A DNA stretch of 63,233 nucleotides, from contig CACRSC010000006.1 of assembly GCA_902651635.1 (NCBI GenBank), positions 106,401 to 169,633 on the forward strand, in the 5' to 3' direction. Source of the DNA: Mastigamoeba balamuthi (lineage: Eukaryota; Evosea; Mastigamoebida; Mastigamoebidae). Of the stretch, positions 21,403 to 33,000 are shown one piece after another; within the stretch, counting starts at the first letter, position 1; each line of letters opens with the position of its first letter. Made by a program: the position numbers and the translations under genes. The notes beneath the pieces are model-generated. The model did no database searches. It was not told where the DNA came from and was given only the letters and a program-made list of their open reading frames with translations.

Positions 21403-24400
21403 CTAGTCCGACACCACTCTGACCGAGAGGCAGGGGTTGCTCGAGCTCGGCGGTAGCTGGGGCGCGTGGCACGAGGGGGCGCGCTCGACGTCGCGGGCGG
21501 GCGACGAGAGGCAGGGCGTCGTGCGGTGCGAGGCGGGCGGGACGGCCTGCCGGGACGCGCTCTTCCAGAGCGGCTGCTCCCTCGGCGAGTCCCCGTGCCT
21601 GCGGAACACGAAGACGCGGTCGCCCGCGGCGAGCAGCGTGCCCTTGGGCGGGTTCGTGAAGACGTAGGGCTCGATGCCCCCCTGGGCCTCGGTGCACCTG
21701 TACAGCCCCAGCGGGAGCAGGCCGTCCAGCAGCAGCCTGTCCAACAGCTCGCCGTAGTTGCGGACCTGCGCGCTTCCTGGTGAGGCGAGGGGGGGGAAGA
21801 GGGGGGGGGGGCGGGTCACCGGGCCCTCGGGGAGGGCGATCTGGTCGAGGTAGCTCGAGCCGTCCGCGGGGGAGGAGACGAGCAGCTTCTGGACGATGGC
21901 CGTGATGTAGTCGTTGAAGAACGAGTGCGCCAGCAGGCAGTCGAAGAGCGAGAAGGAGAAGAGGCGGCCCGAGGCGTAGCTCGGCAGGTACGTCAGCCCG
22001 TACCTCTCGACGAACCTCTCGGGCAGCCGCGACGGCCGGAAGAACTTGGCGTTGGACATGGACGTGAGGTCCACGAACACGTGGTCCGCGGCCTGCCTGC
22101 AGTTGGTCTGTATGTTGTAGTACGTCAGCACCGTGTCCGTGTCGGCGATGATGTCGTCGTCGTCGGTCCTCCCTGCCGTCGGGGGCGGCGCGGAGAGCAG
22201 GAGCACCTGCCTGGCCCCCTGCACGCCGGCCCTGACCATGTCCGAGTACACCACGACGGACCCGAGCACGACGTACAGCTCCGGGATGAACGAGACCTGC
22301 GCCCACTCGTGGTCGCTGGGGCACTCCTCGGCGAGTAGCACGATGGGGACGTCGCCCTCGAGGCTCGTCCGGACGTTCTCGAGGAAGCACCGCAGGTTCG
22401 CGATGCTCCGGGCGCAGACGAGGACGTGCCCGCCCCCGCTGAACTCCTCCCTCAGGGCGTCCTCGATCGACCGGTGCGCCACCGTCGGCAGGCGGATGGC
22501 CTCGGCCTTGATGTCGGGCACAGCCGAGTCTGTGAGCGACGGGAGCAGGCCGAACTGGTACTGCGTGCTTCCGCGCAGCCCCATGAGGCTTCGTCGCCTT
22601 TTGCGCGAGGGCTCCTTGGCAAGGCCCTCGGCCTTGGTGTAGAGTAACTGCAGTCTGGTGACGTCTTCCTCGTCCTGGGCGATCATCAGAGCGACCTCGT
22701 TCCCTCTGATCGTGTATTCGCCTGGCGGATTGAGTGTCAGGACGAATTTGCCGCCCTGTAGCATTGCCAGTGCGAACAGCAGCACTCCCTGTTGGCGATA
22801 GAGTGTCTGGGAAACAGTTTGAGGACACTTGTCTGGTGCATCGTTAAAAGGGTGGTGTCTGTACCGACACGGCCTCATGGAAAGTCTTGCTCTCGAACGC
22901 TGAGGGAACAATGCAAGGGTAGATCTCCTGAGACGAGCCAGAGTCTTCCAGGGGGTGTCAGTGTTCGATGTGGTGCGTGCTCTGTGTACCGTATTCCTGA
23001 AGCCACGGCTCCACATCAGACTCGGGTAGCTTCCGTGTGGTGGTAAACAAGTTGCAGACAATGCTCGTTATCCCTGCGATTTCGAGTGAGCGTGCCATCA
23101 ATCCCTGGGAGGCCAGTGAATGTGCGATCGTGAATGGTCGATTGTCAGTTACGTCGCGTAAGTCCTCCAAGCATATGACGTTCTCCACTCCGACATTTTG
23201 GAGGTAGATCTGCCCGTTGGAGGTAGTGAGGTGGGAATTTCATGAATCCTCGTATTGCGAACCATGGCCTCGTGGGAGTACACGTTCACGCACAGTTTCA
23301 GATCTCTTCGGAATTTCTTCACAGACATCGCCCTCAGCATGGTTTCTGTCCAGCAGTTAGGCAACGAGGAACTTGTCGTGGCACGCCTTTATCCGTTCGT
23401 ATTGTGTCGATCCCTCCTCGGGGGCTCAGCATGAAGAGTGCGGCTGCATCACGCCCTCCTGCCCTCCTCAGATCCTCGTCTTTCTGTCAGGAGTGCAAGA
23501 CGTGTCAAGGGCATGAATGACCCCATCATCAGACCAGGCAGCTCCCGATGAGCAGCGTCGTGTATTGCCGATACATGGAGCAATTGAGTAGCGCCTTGAG
23601 CCCGATTGATGGCATGTCTGGAAGGAGGACGACGCAGTGCGCTCTCTTTCTCATTGATCGGTCCTGGGTGGCGATTGTTCAATTGAGTCCGAGAGCACTA
23701 GCTCACAGGATGAAACAGCTCGGACAGGAACGTCGACAGGTTCTCAGTAGTGATGTGCCCAGTGACAATCACGAATCTCCTCCCTCGGCTGGAGAACGAC
23801 CCGGAGTACTCTGAGCCCGGTTCTGCTTATTACTATTGCAGGATCGCTTGGGAACGCACTGGGCTGGGCCGCAATGATATTGAGAATCTCTTGTGACTGC
23901 ATGGGAACGATAACAAGCATCGAGAGAAGCAGCACCATGATGATGACCCTGCCGAGTGTTGTGCCCGGGGAGTAATCGCCGTATCCCACGGTCAGCAGTG
24001 TCTAAAACGGAGGTGAGGCAAGCAAAGACGCAAACGTCCGCACAATGACCATGAAGTAAAACGAGTTGTGGAACTGAGTCAGTTCCCCATGCTCGACCAG
24101 GCAGATCAGAGAGGCGCCGCAGAATATGAGGGAGAACAGGATGATCAGCATGATGAATATCTGCTTGTACAACTCTGCCCAGAGGCCCGGTGAGAGGTCT
24201 GCGTGGGATGGATGGGCTGCCCTCACCGTTCTTCATGATGCGGAAGAAGCGCGCGATGCGGATGAGCTGCACGAGCCTCACGACCCTCAGAAAGCCGTAC
24301 CCTCGCCTCCGCGTGGCGGCGTAGAGCAGCGACGGCAGGATCGTGAGCACGTCGACGACGCTGTAGATCGAGAGCACGTACCTCACCTTGTTCTCGGCCA

Positions 24401-24865
24401 GGAACAGCCTCCAGCAGTAGTCGGCGAAGCTTGTGCGAGTGGAGAGGGTGAGGGTGAGGGTGAGGGAGGGGGGAGAGAGCGTGAGGGAAGCGCAGGAGGA
24501 GGGAGGCCAGCCCAGCGGGTACCAGAAGGCCGAGACCACGTAGCCCGCGATGGCGTAGCCCGTCTTGTCCCCCGTGTACGTCTCCGCGACGAACAGCCCG
24601 CACGCGACGAAGCTCGTGACGATCTGAGCGACGTCCTGTGCCACGGCAGTGTGCGTCAGGCCTCGCAGAGTGGGGGGGGGTTGAGGCAGAGGTGGCCGAC
24701 GGTGACGATGCTGGCGGGCGACTTGCGGTAGAACCACTCGGCCGCGAGGTCTCTGCGCGTGGGCGCCGCCTGCACCAGGAGGGGCGCGTTGGCGCTCGCC
24801 CAGCCGTCTCCCAGATCGGCCTGCGCTGCGCACTGCCCGCTGCGGAACGCGTCTTGCGGTTCCAT
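21403..24865 (-). CDS. Slo/BK-type potassium channel with two RCK domains
   Basis: Minus-strand gene with about 11 short introns. Early exons are 24865 to about 24703, 24635-24523, 24429-24227, 24174-24044 and 24001 onward; the later ones are approximate. The voltage-sensor region shows S3 (YSVVDVLTILPSLLYA) and an Arg-rich S4 (FLRVVRLVQLIRIARFFRI). The pore carries the potassium filter TVGYGD, split just before TLLTVGYGD by an intron. S6 is followed by RCK1 (RRFVIVTGHITTENLSTFL, SIGLKALLNCSMYRQYTTLL) and ENVICLEDLRDV, then by the RCK2 part (GGHVLVCARSIANLRCFLENV, VPIVLLAEECPSDHEWAQV, GSVVVYSDMVRAGVQGARQV). In animals such channels open with voltage and calcium or sodium. I see no clear calcium bowl, so the ligand is open. 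The product sits in the plasma or vacuolar membrane. Confidence 0.85.
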
Positions 24866-25367
24866 CCCGCGTGGATATCGCCCGTGGCTTCTTTTTTCCG
24901 CAGATCTAGAAAAGGGGGACAGCGGGGAAAATGGCAGCAAACGATCGGCAGGTCGCGATCACTTTGTTGATACGACTAGGGAGATCTTCGCGGGGGAGAG
25001 AAAAACAGAGAGCGTGCAAGAGGGACGACAGCTGCATCGCCCCCACACGTGGCAGAGCGCCGAGCGGGTCCCCCACGGACCTGCCGTCTTCCGGCCTGGT
25101 GCGCAACCGACGCAGCTCTGCCTCCACCTCTCACACACTCTCCGGGGGTCAGAAGGGGAGAGAGAGGAGAGAGAGGGGGGTGTCCCTCCCCCTCCCTCAC
25201 TCCCTCCCTTCCTTCCTCCCCTTCTCTCTCTCTCTCTCTCTCTCTCTTTCTCCCGCTTGCCGCACGGGGGCNTTCCTCTCTCTCTCTCTCTCTCTCTCTT
25301 CTCCCGCTTGCCGCACGGGGGCGGGCGTGGGTGGGTGACGGGGGTGCGTGACGCGTAGGATAGTCGC
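24866..25367. other. Intergenic with duplicated pyrimidine microsatellite
   Basis: There are 502 bases between the start of the channel gene and the stop of the ELM2-SANT gene. No gene is seen. The right half is dominated by CT-rich sequence and contains one undetermined base at 25272. The channel promoter must lie here. Confidence 0.45.
25205..25322. repeat. (CT)n microsatellite with duplicated flank and an undetermined base
   Basis: Two successive units each consist of a CT-dinucleotide run followed by TTCTCCCGCTTGCCGCACGG and more G. They are separated by an N at 25272. The duplicated flank suggests either a real tandem duplication or an assembly artefact around the microsatellite. Confidence 0.7.
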
Positions 25368-26540
25368 TCAATCGTACATGAACATCTGGCGCTGCTCGTC
25401 GTCGATGACCACGATGGGCTCCTCGGGCAGCCCCAGCGGGTCCGCGGCGTCGAGCGACGACGAGTCGCCGCCCCCGAACAGCGTCTCCATCTCCAGCGAG
25501 AACCCCGGCAGCTCCGACAGCGGCGTGTCCTGCAGGCTCTCGTCGAGCTCCCGCTGCTCCCCCTGCTCCTCGACAGGCGTCTCCTGCAGCTCGTCGTCCT
25601 CATCTTCTTCCTCCTCCTCCTCCTCCTCCTCGCCCCCGTTCTCGTCCCCCGGCTGCTGCTCGTGCTGCTCGTGCTCGTGCTGCTGCGCTGCTGCCTCCTC
25701 GGCCTCGCGGCGCGCGTCCTCCTCGGCGGCCTGGCGCAGGCGGCGGAGGCTCGCGCGGGCGCGTCGCGCCATGGCCTTGGGGCCGCCGACCATGTAGTAG
25801 TTGTGCTGCACGTCGCCGACGGTCGTCGCCATGGCGTGCGCGATCGAGTCAAAGTCGAAGCCGTAGACGGCGTGCGCCTGGCCGAAGCGGGCCCAGTCCC
25901 TCTCGCCCCACGCGCCGCAGGCCGGGGCCGCCTTCCGCGCGCTGCTCAGCGCGCTGGCGACGTCGTACTGGGACGCGTGGAGGACAGAGAGCAGCGACTC
26001 GATCGACGAGCTCGGCGGCGTGTACAGGCACTTGCTGATGCCGCCCGCGCTCTCGAGGTACCGGTCGACGTCCGACGCCGGCAGCGCGTCAGGCGACCAC
26101 ACCAGCGCGCCCGCCATGGCGTCGTTCTCGCTCGTGTGGGCTATTTTTGGGGTGAGGTTATAATTAGGAATCGTCCAAAAATAGGGGGCTGGCTGGGCCG
26201 GGAGACGAGAGGCGAGACGAGAGAGGGTGGGCGAGACGAGAGCTTACGAGACTCGTCAGGTGCGTCGGGAACCGAGGCCTGGTACTGCGGGCCCACGCGC
26301 GAGCGCTTCGTGGGCCGCTCGTAGAGGTCGCAGTCAAAAGCGCGCCGTGACACGTCAGCTGTGACGGGATTTAAAAATAAGGGGCGGAGAGGAGTGAGCC
26401 GACGAATTTCGCGATTGGAAAATTCAGGGGCGAATTAAAAAGAAATTGAGTGCGCCCGCCCGCCCCCGAGAAACGCGCCCGGACCGCTGCGGGCCGGTCC
26501 CGGGGGGCCTAGGGACAGGGGGAAAAATAGGCGCACCCAT
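25368..26540 (-). CDS. ELM2-SANT chromatin corepressor-type protein
   Basis: Proposed exons are 26540-26537 (ATG plus one base), 26358-26248 and 26140-25368, totalling 295 residues in frame. The second exon holds the ELM2 start (RSRVGPQYQASVPD). The third continues ELM2 (GALVWSPDALPASDVDRYLE) and has a SANT/Myb helix set (WGERDWARFGQAHAVYGFD, VGDVQHNYYMVGGPKAM), as in MTA, MIER and RCOR proteins that recruit histone deacetylases. The C-terminal half is a Glu/Gln-rich low-complexity region with a run of Glu, then an acidic tail ending DDEQRQMFMYD. The four-base first exon is the least certain part: the reading frame of exon 2 is open but lacks an ATG, and ATGG followed by GTGCGC is the nearest fit. 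Confidence 0.75.
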
Positions 26541-27989
26541 CTCCGAGCGGTGTGTGGGTCGTAGTAAACTTTCTTATAGTTTGGCTTAGGGGTGTGGGGT
26601 GTAGAGGAAAAAGGAGAGGAGAGGAGTCCTCTGAGAAAAAGAGCCCCTCTTTTGCTCGGTTGGTGTGCAAAAAATAAGGTGCACTGACGCCAGCAACGAG
26701 ATTCTCAGCCCCCGCAAATATCCGCCCTCTTTCCTCCTTTTCCTCCGATGGCGAGCAGTCCTCGGCTACGAGGCACGTAGCTGACTCCTGGCCGCCGGGC
26801 GATGCATAAACAAGTCCGGCAAGCACCAACAGCACAAGCCGAGCGCCCATCTCGGCATGGTTGCCACCCTCGCCGTGGCCGCTTTTCCCCTGCGTGTCCA
26901 CATGCCCGGGGGAGACGTGCAGAGCCGGCAGACAGATAGCACACACCCCCCGCATCCGCAGAGGGCCGCAAAGGGAGCTTTCTGCCGATGCTCGGGCGGG
27001 TGGTGCAGAGGCGGGGCTGGCACACAAGCGCACAGCCGACCGCCCGCTCTTGTCGAATGGACACGCAGAGTACATAGCACATAGCACGCAAAACAGAAAC
27101 TTCACTGAGCAGCGAAGCGGGGGGCCTGTGGCCCCTGCGCAGGGCGAGGGGGCACCGGGCCGCACGAGCTCCCCCGCTCCCGCCTGGTCGACCGACTCCC
27201 CGCGCGGGTGCTCGGTCGGTAGCGCAGGGCCCGTCGCCCCGGGCGACAACGGCGGCCCGGAGATCGAGGAATTACGCAGGCAAAAGAAATAAGGGCACCG
27301 AGGGGGGCAGCGACGGGCTGACACCCCCGGCAGCCACACCGGCGCAGCACCGCCCCCCCCGAGGGGCCGGGTGCGTGCCGGGCAGGGTGGGGAGGGGTGC
27401 CCTTGGACGCACGTCGGGGGGAGGGGCGGTGTGTCTCCGCCTCGGACGAGGGGTTGGGAGGGGCTCTGTGTTGGGCGATGCGACTGGACCAACAACGGCA
27501 GGTGACCCAACCAACGACTGGGGGCGCCACAACGCACCGGCCGCTGCAGAAGGGACGGCGGCTCCGAGGGGTCGGAGGGGGAGGGAGGACCCGCGAGGGA
27601 GGGAGGGAGCAGGCTGCGCGGGAGGGCGAAGGGGGCGCACGCGAGGGCACGGAGCAGCGGGCATGAAAAGCCAGGAAGGACGTGGGGTACAAAGTGATCT
27701 ATCTGCCCTGATTCTTTTCCTCGATCGAGAAAAACCGTGCGGGGGAATCGAAATCAAGCGCCTTCGGTCGACAAGATATTTTTCCTCCTGAGAAAAATGG
27801 ACACGCCCAGGCAGAGGGGTCCGACGAGTGCGTCGACCACGCGCCAGCGAGCAGCGGGCGAGTCACCCAGTGGGGACCGCCGTCTTCCCAGCGGACACAG
27901 GCCACAAAAATAGAATTCCATTGTTAAAATCTCTGTCCTACTTTTGCATTCTTTTTTTCGTCTCCCCGTAGGCGCAACCGGGACGCGGA
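26541..27989. other. Gene-poor stretch, no supportable gene
   Basis: There are 1449 bases with no recognised gene. Several reading frames of 100-340 codons exist on both strands, but they are Pro/Arg/Gly-rich, as expected from random GC-rich DNA. One minus-strand frame from 26850 starts with a signal-peptide-like segment (MGARLVLLVLAGLVYA) but runs into low-complexity sequence. Around 27100-27700 the DNA is very G-rich on the plus strand. Confidence 0.4.
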
Positions 27990-29457
27990 ATGTCGGCCAA
28001 AGACAGAGCGGCCAGGTGGGCCTGGGGTCTGGCCGCGGACTTCCCCCAGAGCCTGCGTCAGGCCGATTTTTTCCCGTTCCGCCCGACAGTCGCTCTTCGC
28101 CCGTACCGCACCTTCTACGGCAGCTTCGCGACGGTCTTCATCATCGCCCTCATGAGCTTCTACGTGGCGACGACGCTGCGCCAGTTCATCACGGCGCGGC
28201 CCGTGCTGCAGCAGCTCTACGCGGCGAGCCCCAACGCGGTGCTGGAGGTGCCGGACCTGGCGGTGGCCGTCGTCTCGAGCGGCGACAACTCGCCGGTGCA
28301 GTCGCCGAGGCACTGGGCCGTCTCGTTCAAGCGCTACATCATCTACGAGCAGTACCGCGGCGGCAGGGCCTCGTGGGACATGCCGCTCTCGGGCGACTGC
28401 TCGGGGGCCACGCGCATGCTCGACAACGCGCCGGCCAACTACTCGTGGCTCTACTCGTGCCCGCAGCGGTCCAACCTGACGACCGTCCGCGGGCAGTTCA
28501 ACGACGACGAGTACCACTACATCGCCGTCACCGTCACGAGCTGCAACAACAAGACCATGAACGGCACCTGCGCCTCGGTCGCCGAGACGCTGGCGCGGCT
28601 CAAGGACATGGCCGTCGTCTTCAACCTCGTCCAGGGCGACATCGACGACCAGGGCCGCCGCGTCCAGCTGCTCTGGTCCGTCAAGCAGGAGCTGCTGCCC
28701 CGCAGCGGCCTCGTCTACTACACAGAGAACTACCTGCAGGACTGGGGCGTCGTCGTCCGCTCGCGCTACATGTTCGACCCCGAGCCCAAGCGCTCCTTCG
28801 TCCGCGTGCAGAGCGCCGCCAGCACGCTGCGCGAGATCGACACGACGGCCAAGCCGGTGGTCCTCTGGCGCATGTACCTCCGCGTGGCCCCGCTCATGGT
28901 CACCGAGTACCGCCAGCGCAGGGCCCTGCTCGACCTGCTCGGCTCGTGGGGCGCCCTCTTCGGCTTCTGCCTCAACACGGTCGGCATTTCAGCCATAATG
29001 TGGTCGCGGATGCGGTTCTTCAGGCAATTATCGGTGCGCACCGCTTTGGGCGGTTCTTTTGCCAGTTTTCTCGTGGACCGAGACTGACCCTTTTTGTCGC
29101 GGCGATTAGCCCGTCTCGGAAGACCCCGAGCTGGTGTACTGCCGGAGGTACATGTTCAACGACATGGGCAGGATCTCTCGGGTCGCGCTCGAGGAGTACA
29201 AGAGAGCCGAGATCAAGGAGGACGAGGCGAGGCAGCTGTTCCTCGCCGAGATGCGCGCGCTGCATCCGGAGTTGTTCCGCCAGCCGGTCAGGCAGATGTC
29301 CGGCGAGAACAAGGTCTCCGACGTCGTGGTGGAGCTGAGCGAGGCCGAGCAGCGGTCGACAACGGAGCTGAGGCCCCAGAGGGTCACAGGAACAGAGAAG
29401 CAGGACCCCGAGAGCGGCGAGCCCTGTCCTCCAACCACAGAAGGCACAGCCCAGTAG
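27990..29457 (+). CDS. Two-TM membrane protein with large glycosylated loop
   Basis: Two exons, 27990-29033 and 29110-29457 (donor GTGCGC, acceptor TTAG), give 463 residues. A TM segment near residues 46-66 (FATVFIIALMSFYVATTL) is followed by a loop of about 240 residues with potential N-glycosylation sites (NYS, NLT, NKT, NGT) and several Cys. A second TM segment lies near residues 312-335 (LLGSWGALFGFCLNTVGI). Exon 2 encodes a charged C-terminal tail. N- and C-termini are probably cytosolic and the loop extracellular or lumenal. The layout recalls P2X-like or uncharacterised protist two-TM families, but I find no P2X signature, so the function stays open. Confidence 0.75.
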
Positions 29458-30007
29458 GGGGATTGAATGACAGGGCACTCACAGACTCAGGCTACTTTGC
29501 ACCCACCCTCACAAACACTCTCACCGCAACAACAGAAACATTCGAACAACGGTACCAAATGGTGTAGTCTTGAAAGGATTTAAAAAATCTGCGTTCGCCG
29601 GGAATCGGACCCGGGTCCTACACGTGGGAGGCGTAGATTCTACCATTGAACCACGAACGCTTCTTATATTTTTGAATTTCTCAGTAGCGCCTTTATCCCT
29701 CTGAGAGTTCTTCAGACCAAGGGAAACTGTTGGGGTGGTTGGAGCAGACGCTCTTGACAACGCGTTTCTGTCGCACAGGCTTCGGGTTCAAAAACTGAAA
29801 TCCATTACAACGAGTTGGTCATATCCAACGCTATACCATTGCCCTGAAATTTGAACAGGCGCCTCTGCCACCCTCGACTTTGCTTCTCGGTAACGATTTT
29901 TGGACTACTTGTGTCCAAATATCTTGGACAAAAAAGAAAGACTGCACGGTAGCAGTGCACCTGCGGAAAACCCAAAACCCACCAAACTGCCGGTTTGATA
30001 GCAGCCC
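29458..30007. other. Intergenic containing the tRNA-Gly gene
   Basis: There are 550 bases between the two-TM protein gene and the subtilase gene. Apart from the tRNA at 29590-29660 it is AT-richer, with no protein gene seen. The subtilase promoter presumably lies in 29700-30007. Confidence 0.45.
29590..29660 (-). tRNA. tRNA-Gly (anticodon CCC)
   Basis: Read on the minus strand, a full cloverleaf forms without an intron. The acceptor stem GCGTTCG pairs with CGAACGC; the D arm is GTTC-AATGGTA-GAAT. The anticodon arm is TACGC-CTCCCAC-GTGTA with anticodon CCC, reading GGG glycine codons. The T arm is CCGGG-TCCGATT-CCCGG and the discriminator base is A. Directly downstream on the minus strand is a run of T (plus-strand A run at 29582-29587), a Pol III terminator. 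CCA is not encoded, as expected for a eukaryote. Confidence 0.95.
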
Positions 30008-33000
30008 ATGCGAGGCGACCGAGCGATGACACCAGGGCGCACCCAATCCACTCTGCTGCTGCTGCTGGCCGTGGCGGCCCTCGCTGAGGCTGGCCGTCCC
30101 CGCCTGATTGTCCGCCTGCTGGACCCACAGCCCACGCTCGCCCGCTCGCTGCGGCCAGCAGCAGCCCGCGCCATCCAGGACCGCTTCCTCCACGGCTGCA
30201 AGTGCGCCGGGCACACCTCCCACCACCCCCTCGGACAGCGCACACCCTGCACCACCGCCAATCTCGAACCCACACCGCTTCTGGAGAGGAAAACTGTAAA
30301 GTGCAAACATCGATGTCCGACCCGCGGGAAAAATGGTGCAGGCGGCAGGGGTTCGAGCTGGCGGAGAGCGTCGGCGAGCTCGGGGAGCGCGTCGAGGCGC
30401 GCTACTCTGCCGTCATCAACGCCGTGTCGGTCGTGGCGCCGTCGGACGACGACGCCGGCGCCGACGAGCTGGCCGCCCGCATCCGCTCGCACCCCGACGT
30501 GCTCGCCGTCTGGCCCGAGCGCAGCTACGCGCCGGACCTCTACGCCTCGCTGCCGCAGATCGGGGCGCCCGCGGCGTGGAGCTCCGCGGCGCTGGCGGGC
30601 AGGGGCCGGCCGGGCGAGGGCGTGAAGATCGCCGTGCCCGACTGGGGGACCCACAAGGACGTCGCCATGATGTCGGGCGCCGGTTTCTCGTGGCCCGCGG
30701 ACATCCCGGCCCCGGGGCTCGGGGACACCACGTGCGGGCGCTGCTCCCTCGGGGGGTGGAGCCTCGGCGTCTGACGCTGCTGCCCCAGGAACACCAACGC
30801 GAAGCTGGTGGTGTCGAGGGCGTTCTTCAACCCCATGAGCCCTCCGTCGCCGCTGGACAACAGGACGTTCCCCGGGGCCCCAGCAAAGTCCCACGGGGTC
30901 CAGTTGCGACAGAGCCCGCCTCTCTTCCTCGCTGACGCGTGCGCGCGCGGTACAGCACGTCGTCGACGGCCGCCGGGGTCCCCGTGACAATAACGGTCGA
31001 CGGGAAGCCGATGAACCTGTCGGGGGTCGCGCCGTACGCGTGGGTGATGAACTACAAGGTGTTCTACGCCCACAGCGACGGCTCGATGGACGCCCGCGAC
31101 ACGGAGATGCTTCTGGCCCTCGAGGCTGCCGTCAACGACGGCGCAGACATCATCAGCAACTCGTGGGGGAACAGCGCCTTCGAGGACGACCAGACCCCCA
31201 TCGCCCTCTTCTCCGTGCGACAGACCATATCTCCAGCCCCACACACCGCGCACTGCCTCCCTCGGCTGCTGACAGGGCGGGCGCACCCCCACCCTGTGTG
31301 CTGCGCGCGGTGTCCGCAGACGATAGCAACGAAGGAGAAGGGCGTGATGTTTGTGTTCAGCGCGGGGAACTCGGGACCGGAGAAGAGCTCGATGGACCAC
31401 CCGCAGGAGTCCGCGCTGCGCGTCGCCGCGGTGACCTCGGTCAAGCAGACGGTCGCCACCATCGGGACGACACCGTCGTGGCGCGCGCTGTTCCCCGACG
31501 TCGCCCAGAGCGCCCCGCAGATCTTCAGCAAAGGTACGCGCCTACGGCCGCCCTCTCCCACGGCAGCCACGCGCACTCACTGCTGTCGGGCAGCGCTCGT
31601 CATCGGGTCGACGGAGGATGCCGGAAGGGAGCTTGCTCTTGTGTCGGTGGCCGCCGGGGATGATCCGTTCGGGTGCTCGCCGCTGACGCACGCGAACTAC
31701 AGCGGCAAGGCCGTGCTGGTCACGAGGGGTACCTGCACGTACTCGGATAAGATCGACAACGTCGCCAACGCGGGCGCCTCGATGGTCGTCTTCGTGTCGA
31801 CCGACGACTCGCCTGCGTTCTTCTCGGCGTCGTCGATACCCATCACGGCCGTCGGCATCGCCAAGTCGTTCGGCTCGCTGCTCGCCAACGCCACGGGGCG
31901 CCCCGGCGGGGTCACGGCGCGCCTCGAGTACCTGACGGTGCCCTCGGCCCTGGGCACGGACGTGATCACGTCGTTCAGCAGCCGCGGGCCCTCGACGACC
32001 ATGGGCATCGGGCCCGACATCGCAGCCCCCGGCGACTTCATCCTCGCCGCGGGCAACGGGTTCGCCTCGGGCATGGCCAAGCACTTTGGCTACGGCACGT
32101 CGTCGGGCACCTCGATGGCCTGCCCGCACGTCGCCGGGGCCGCCGCTCTCATCCGCCAGGCGCACCCGAAGTTCACGCCCGCCGAGATAAAGAGCGCCAT
32201 AATGACGACGTCGAGCATGGAGGTCTTCGTCGACGCCGGGCACGCGGTCAGGGCGACGCCACTCGACACGGGCGCCGGGAGGATCGACGTCGCCAGGGCC
32301 CTGGACCCCGCGCTGTTCCTGGACCCCCCGGTGGCGAGCTTCTCGCTCGTCGATCTCGGCGCCGCGTCGACCGTCGCGGTGTCGGTGACCGCGTACAAGA
32401 GCCTTGCGGGGCTGTCGCTGTCGCTCGTCCCGCTCGTCGCCAACGACACGCTGCCCGAGTTCGGCCTCTCAGCGTTCCCAACGTCGCTTGCCGCGGGGCA
32501 GAGGGCGACCATGCGGGTAACGTTCACGGGCGCGGCTCTCGGGGACCGCATGTGCAACGTCGTCGTGAGGTCGGGCGGTGAGGTCGTGGCGCACGCGCCT
32601 GTCTGGGCCCGCGTGATGGTCCCGCGCAGGACGGCGGACGTGCTTCTGGTCGACGCCGACGGCAGCAACTGCAGCACCAACCCGGACGTCGGGGCGCTGT
32701 ACCGGGAGGCCTTCGAGGCCGCGGGGTTCACCACCCAGACGATCGAGTTCCCATGCAGCTCAGACGTGTTCAAGTACCCGACGGAGCTCAAGTACGGCAA
32801 GTACAAGATCGTCGTGTTCCTCACGGGCAGCGTGGGCACCAACTTCCTGCCCGACCTGTCGTGGGACAAGGACACCTGGCAGTTTGTCGCGTTAGTAGCC
32901 CGCCTCCCAATTCTCCCGGCTGACAGAAGATGCGCCGCACGCACACCAGCATCGCGAACCAGGGGACGGCGCTGATGTCCTTCGGAGCGCGCATCAAGGA

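Noticed and set aside
27272-27757. A 161-codon Pro/Arg-rich minus-strand frame
   Set aside because: Low complexity, no family resemblance, no splice or start support in a strongly G-skewed stretch.
29770-29890. A GGTTCAAAA string and nearby short hairpins resembling tRNA T arms
   Set aside because: Neither strand gives paired acceptor and anticodon arms; only the upstream tRNA-Gly is complete.
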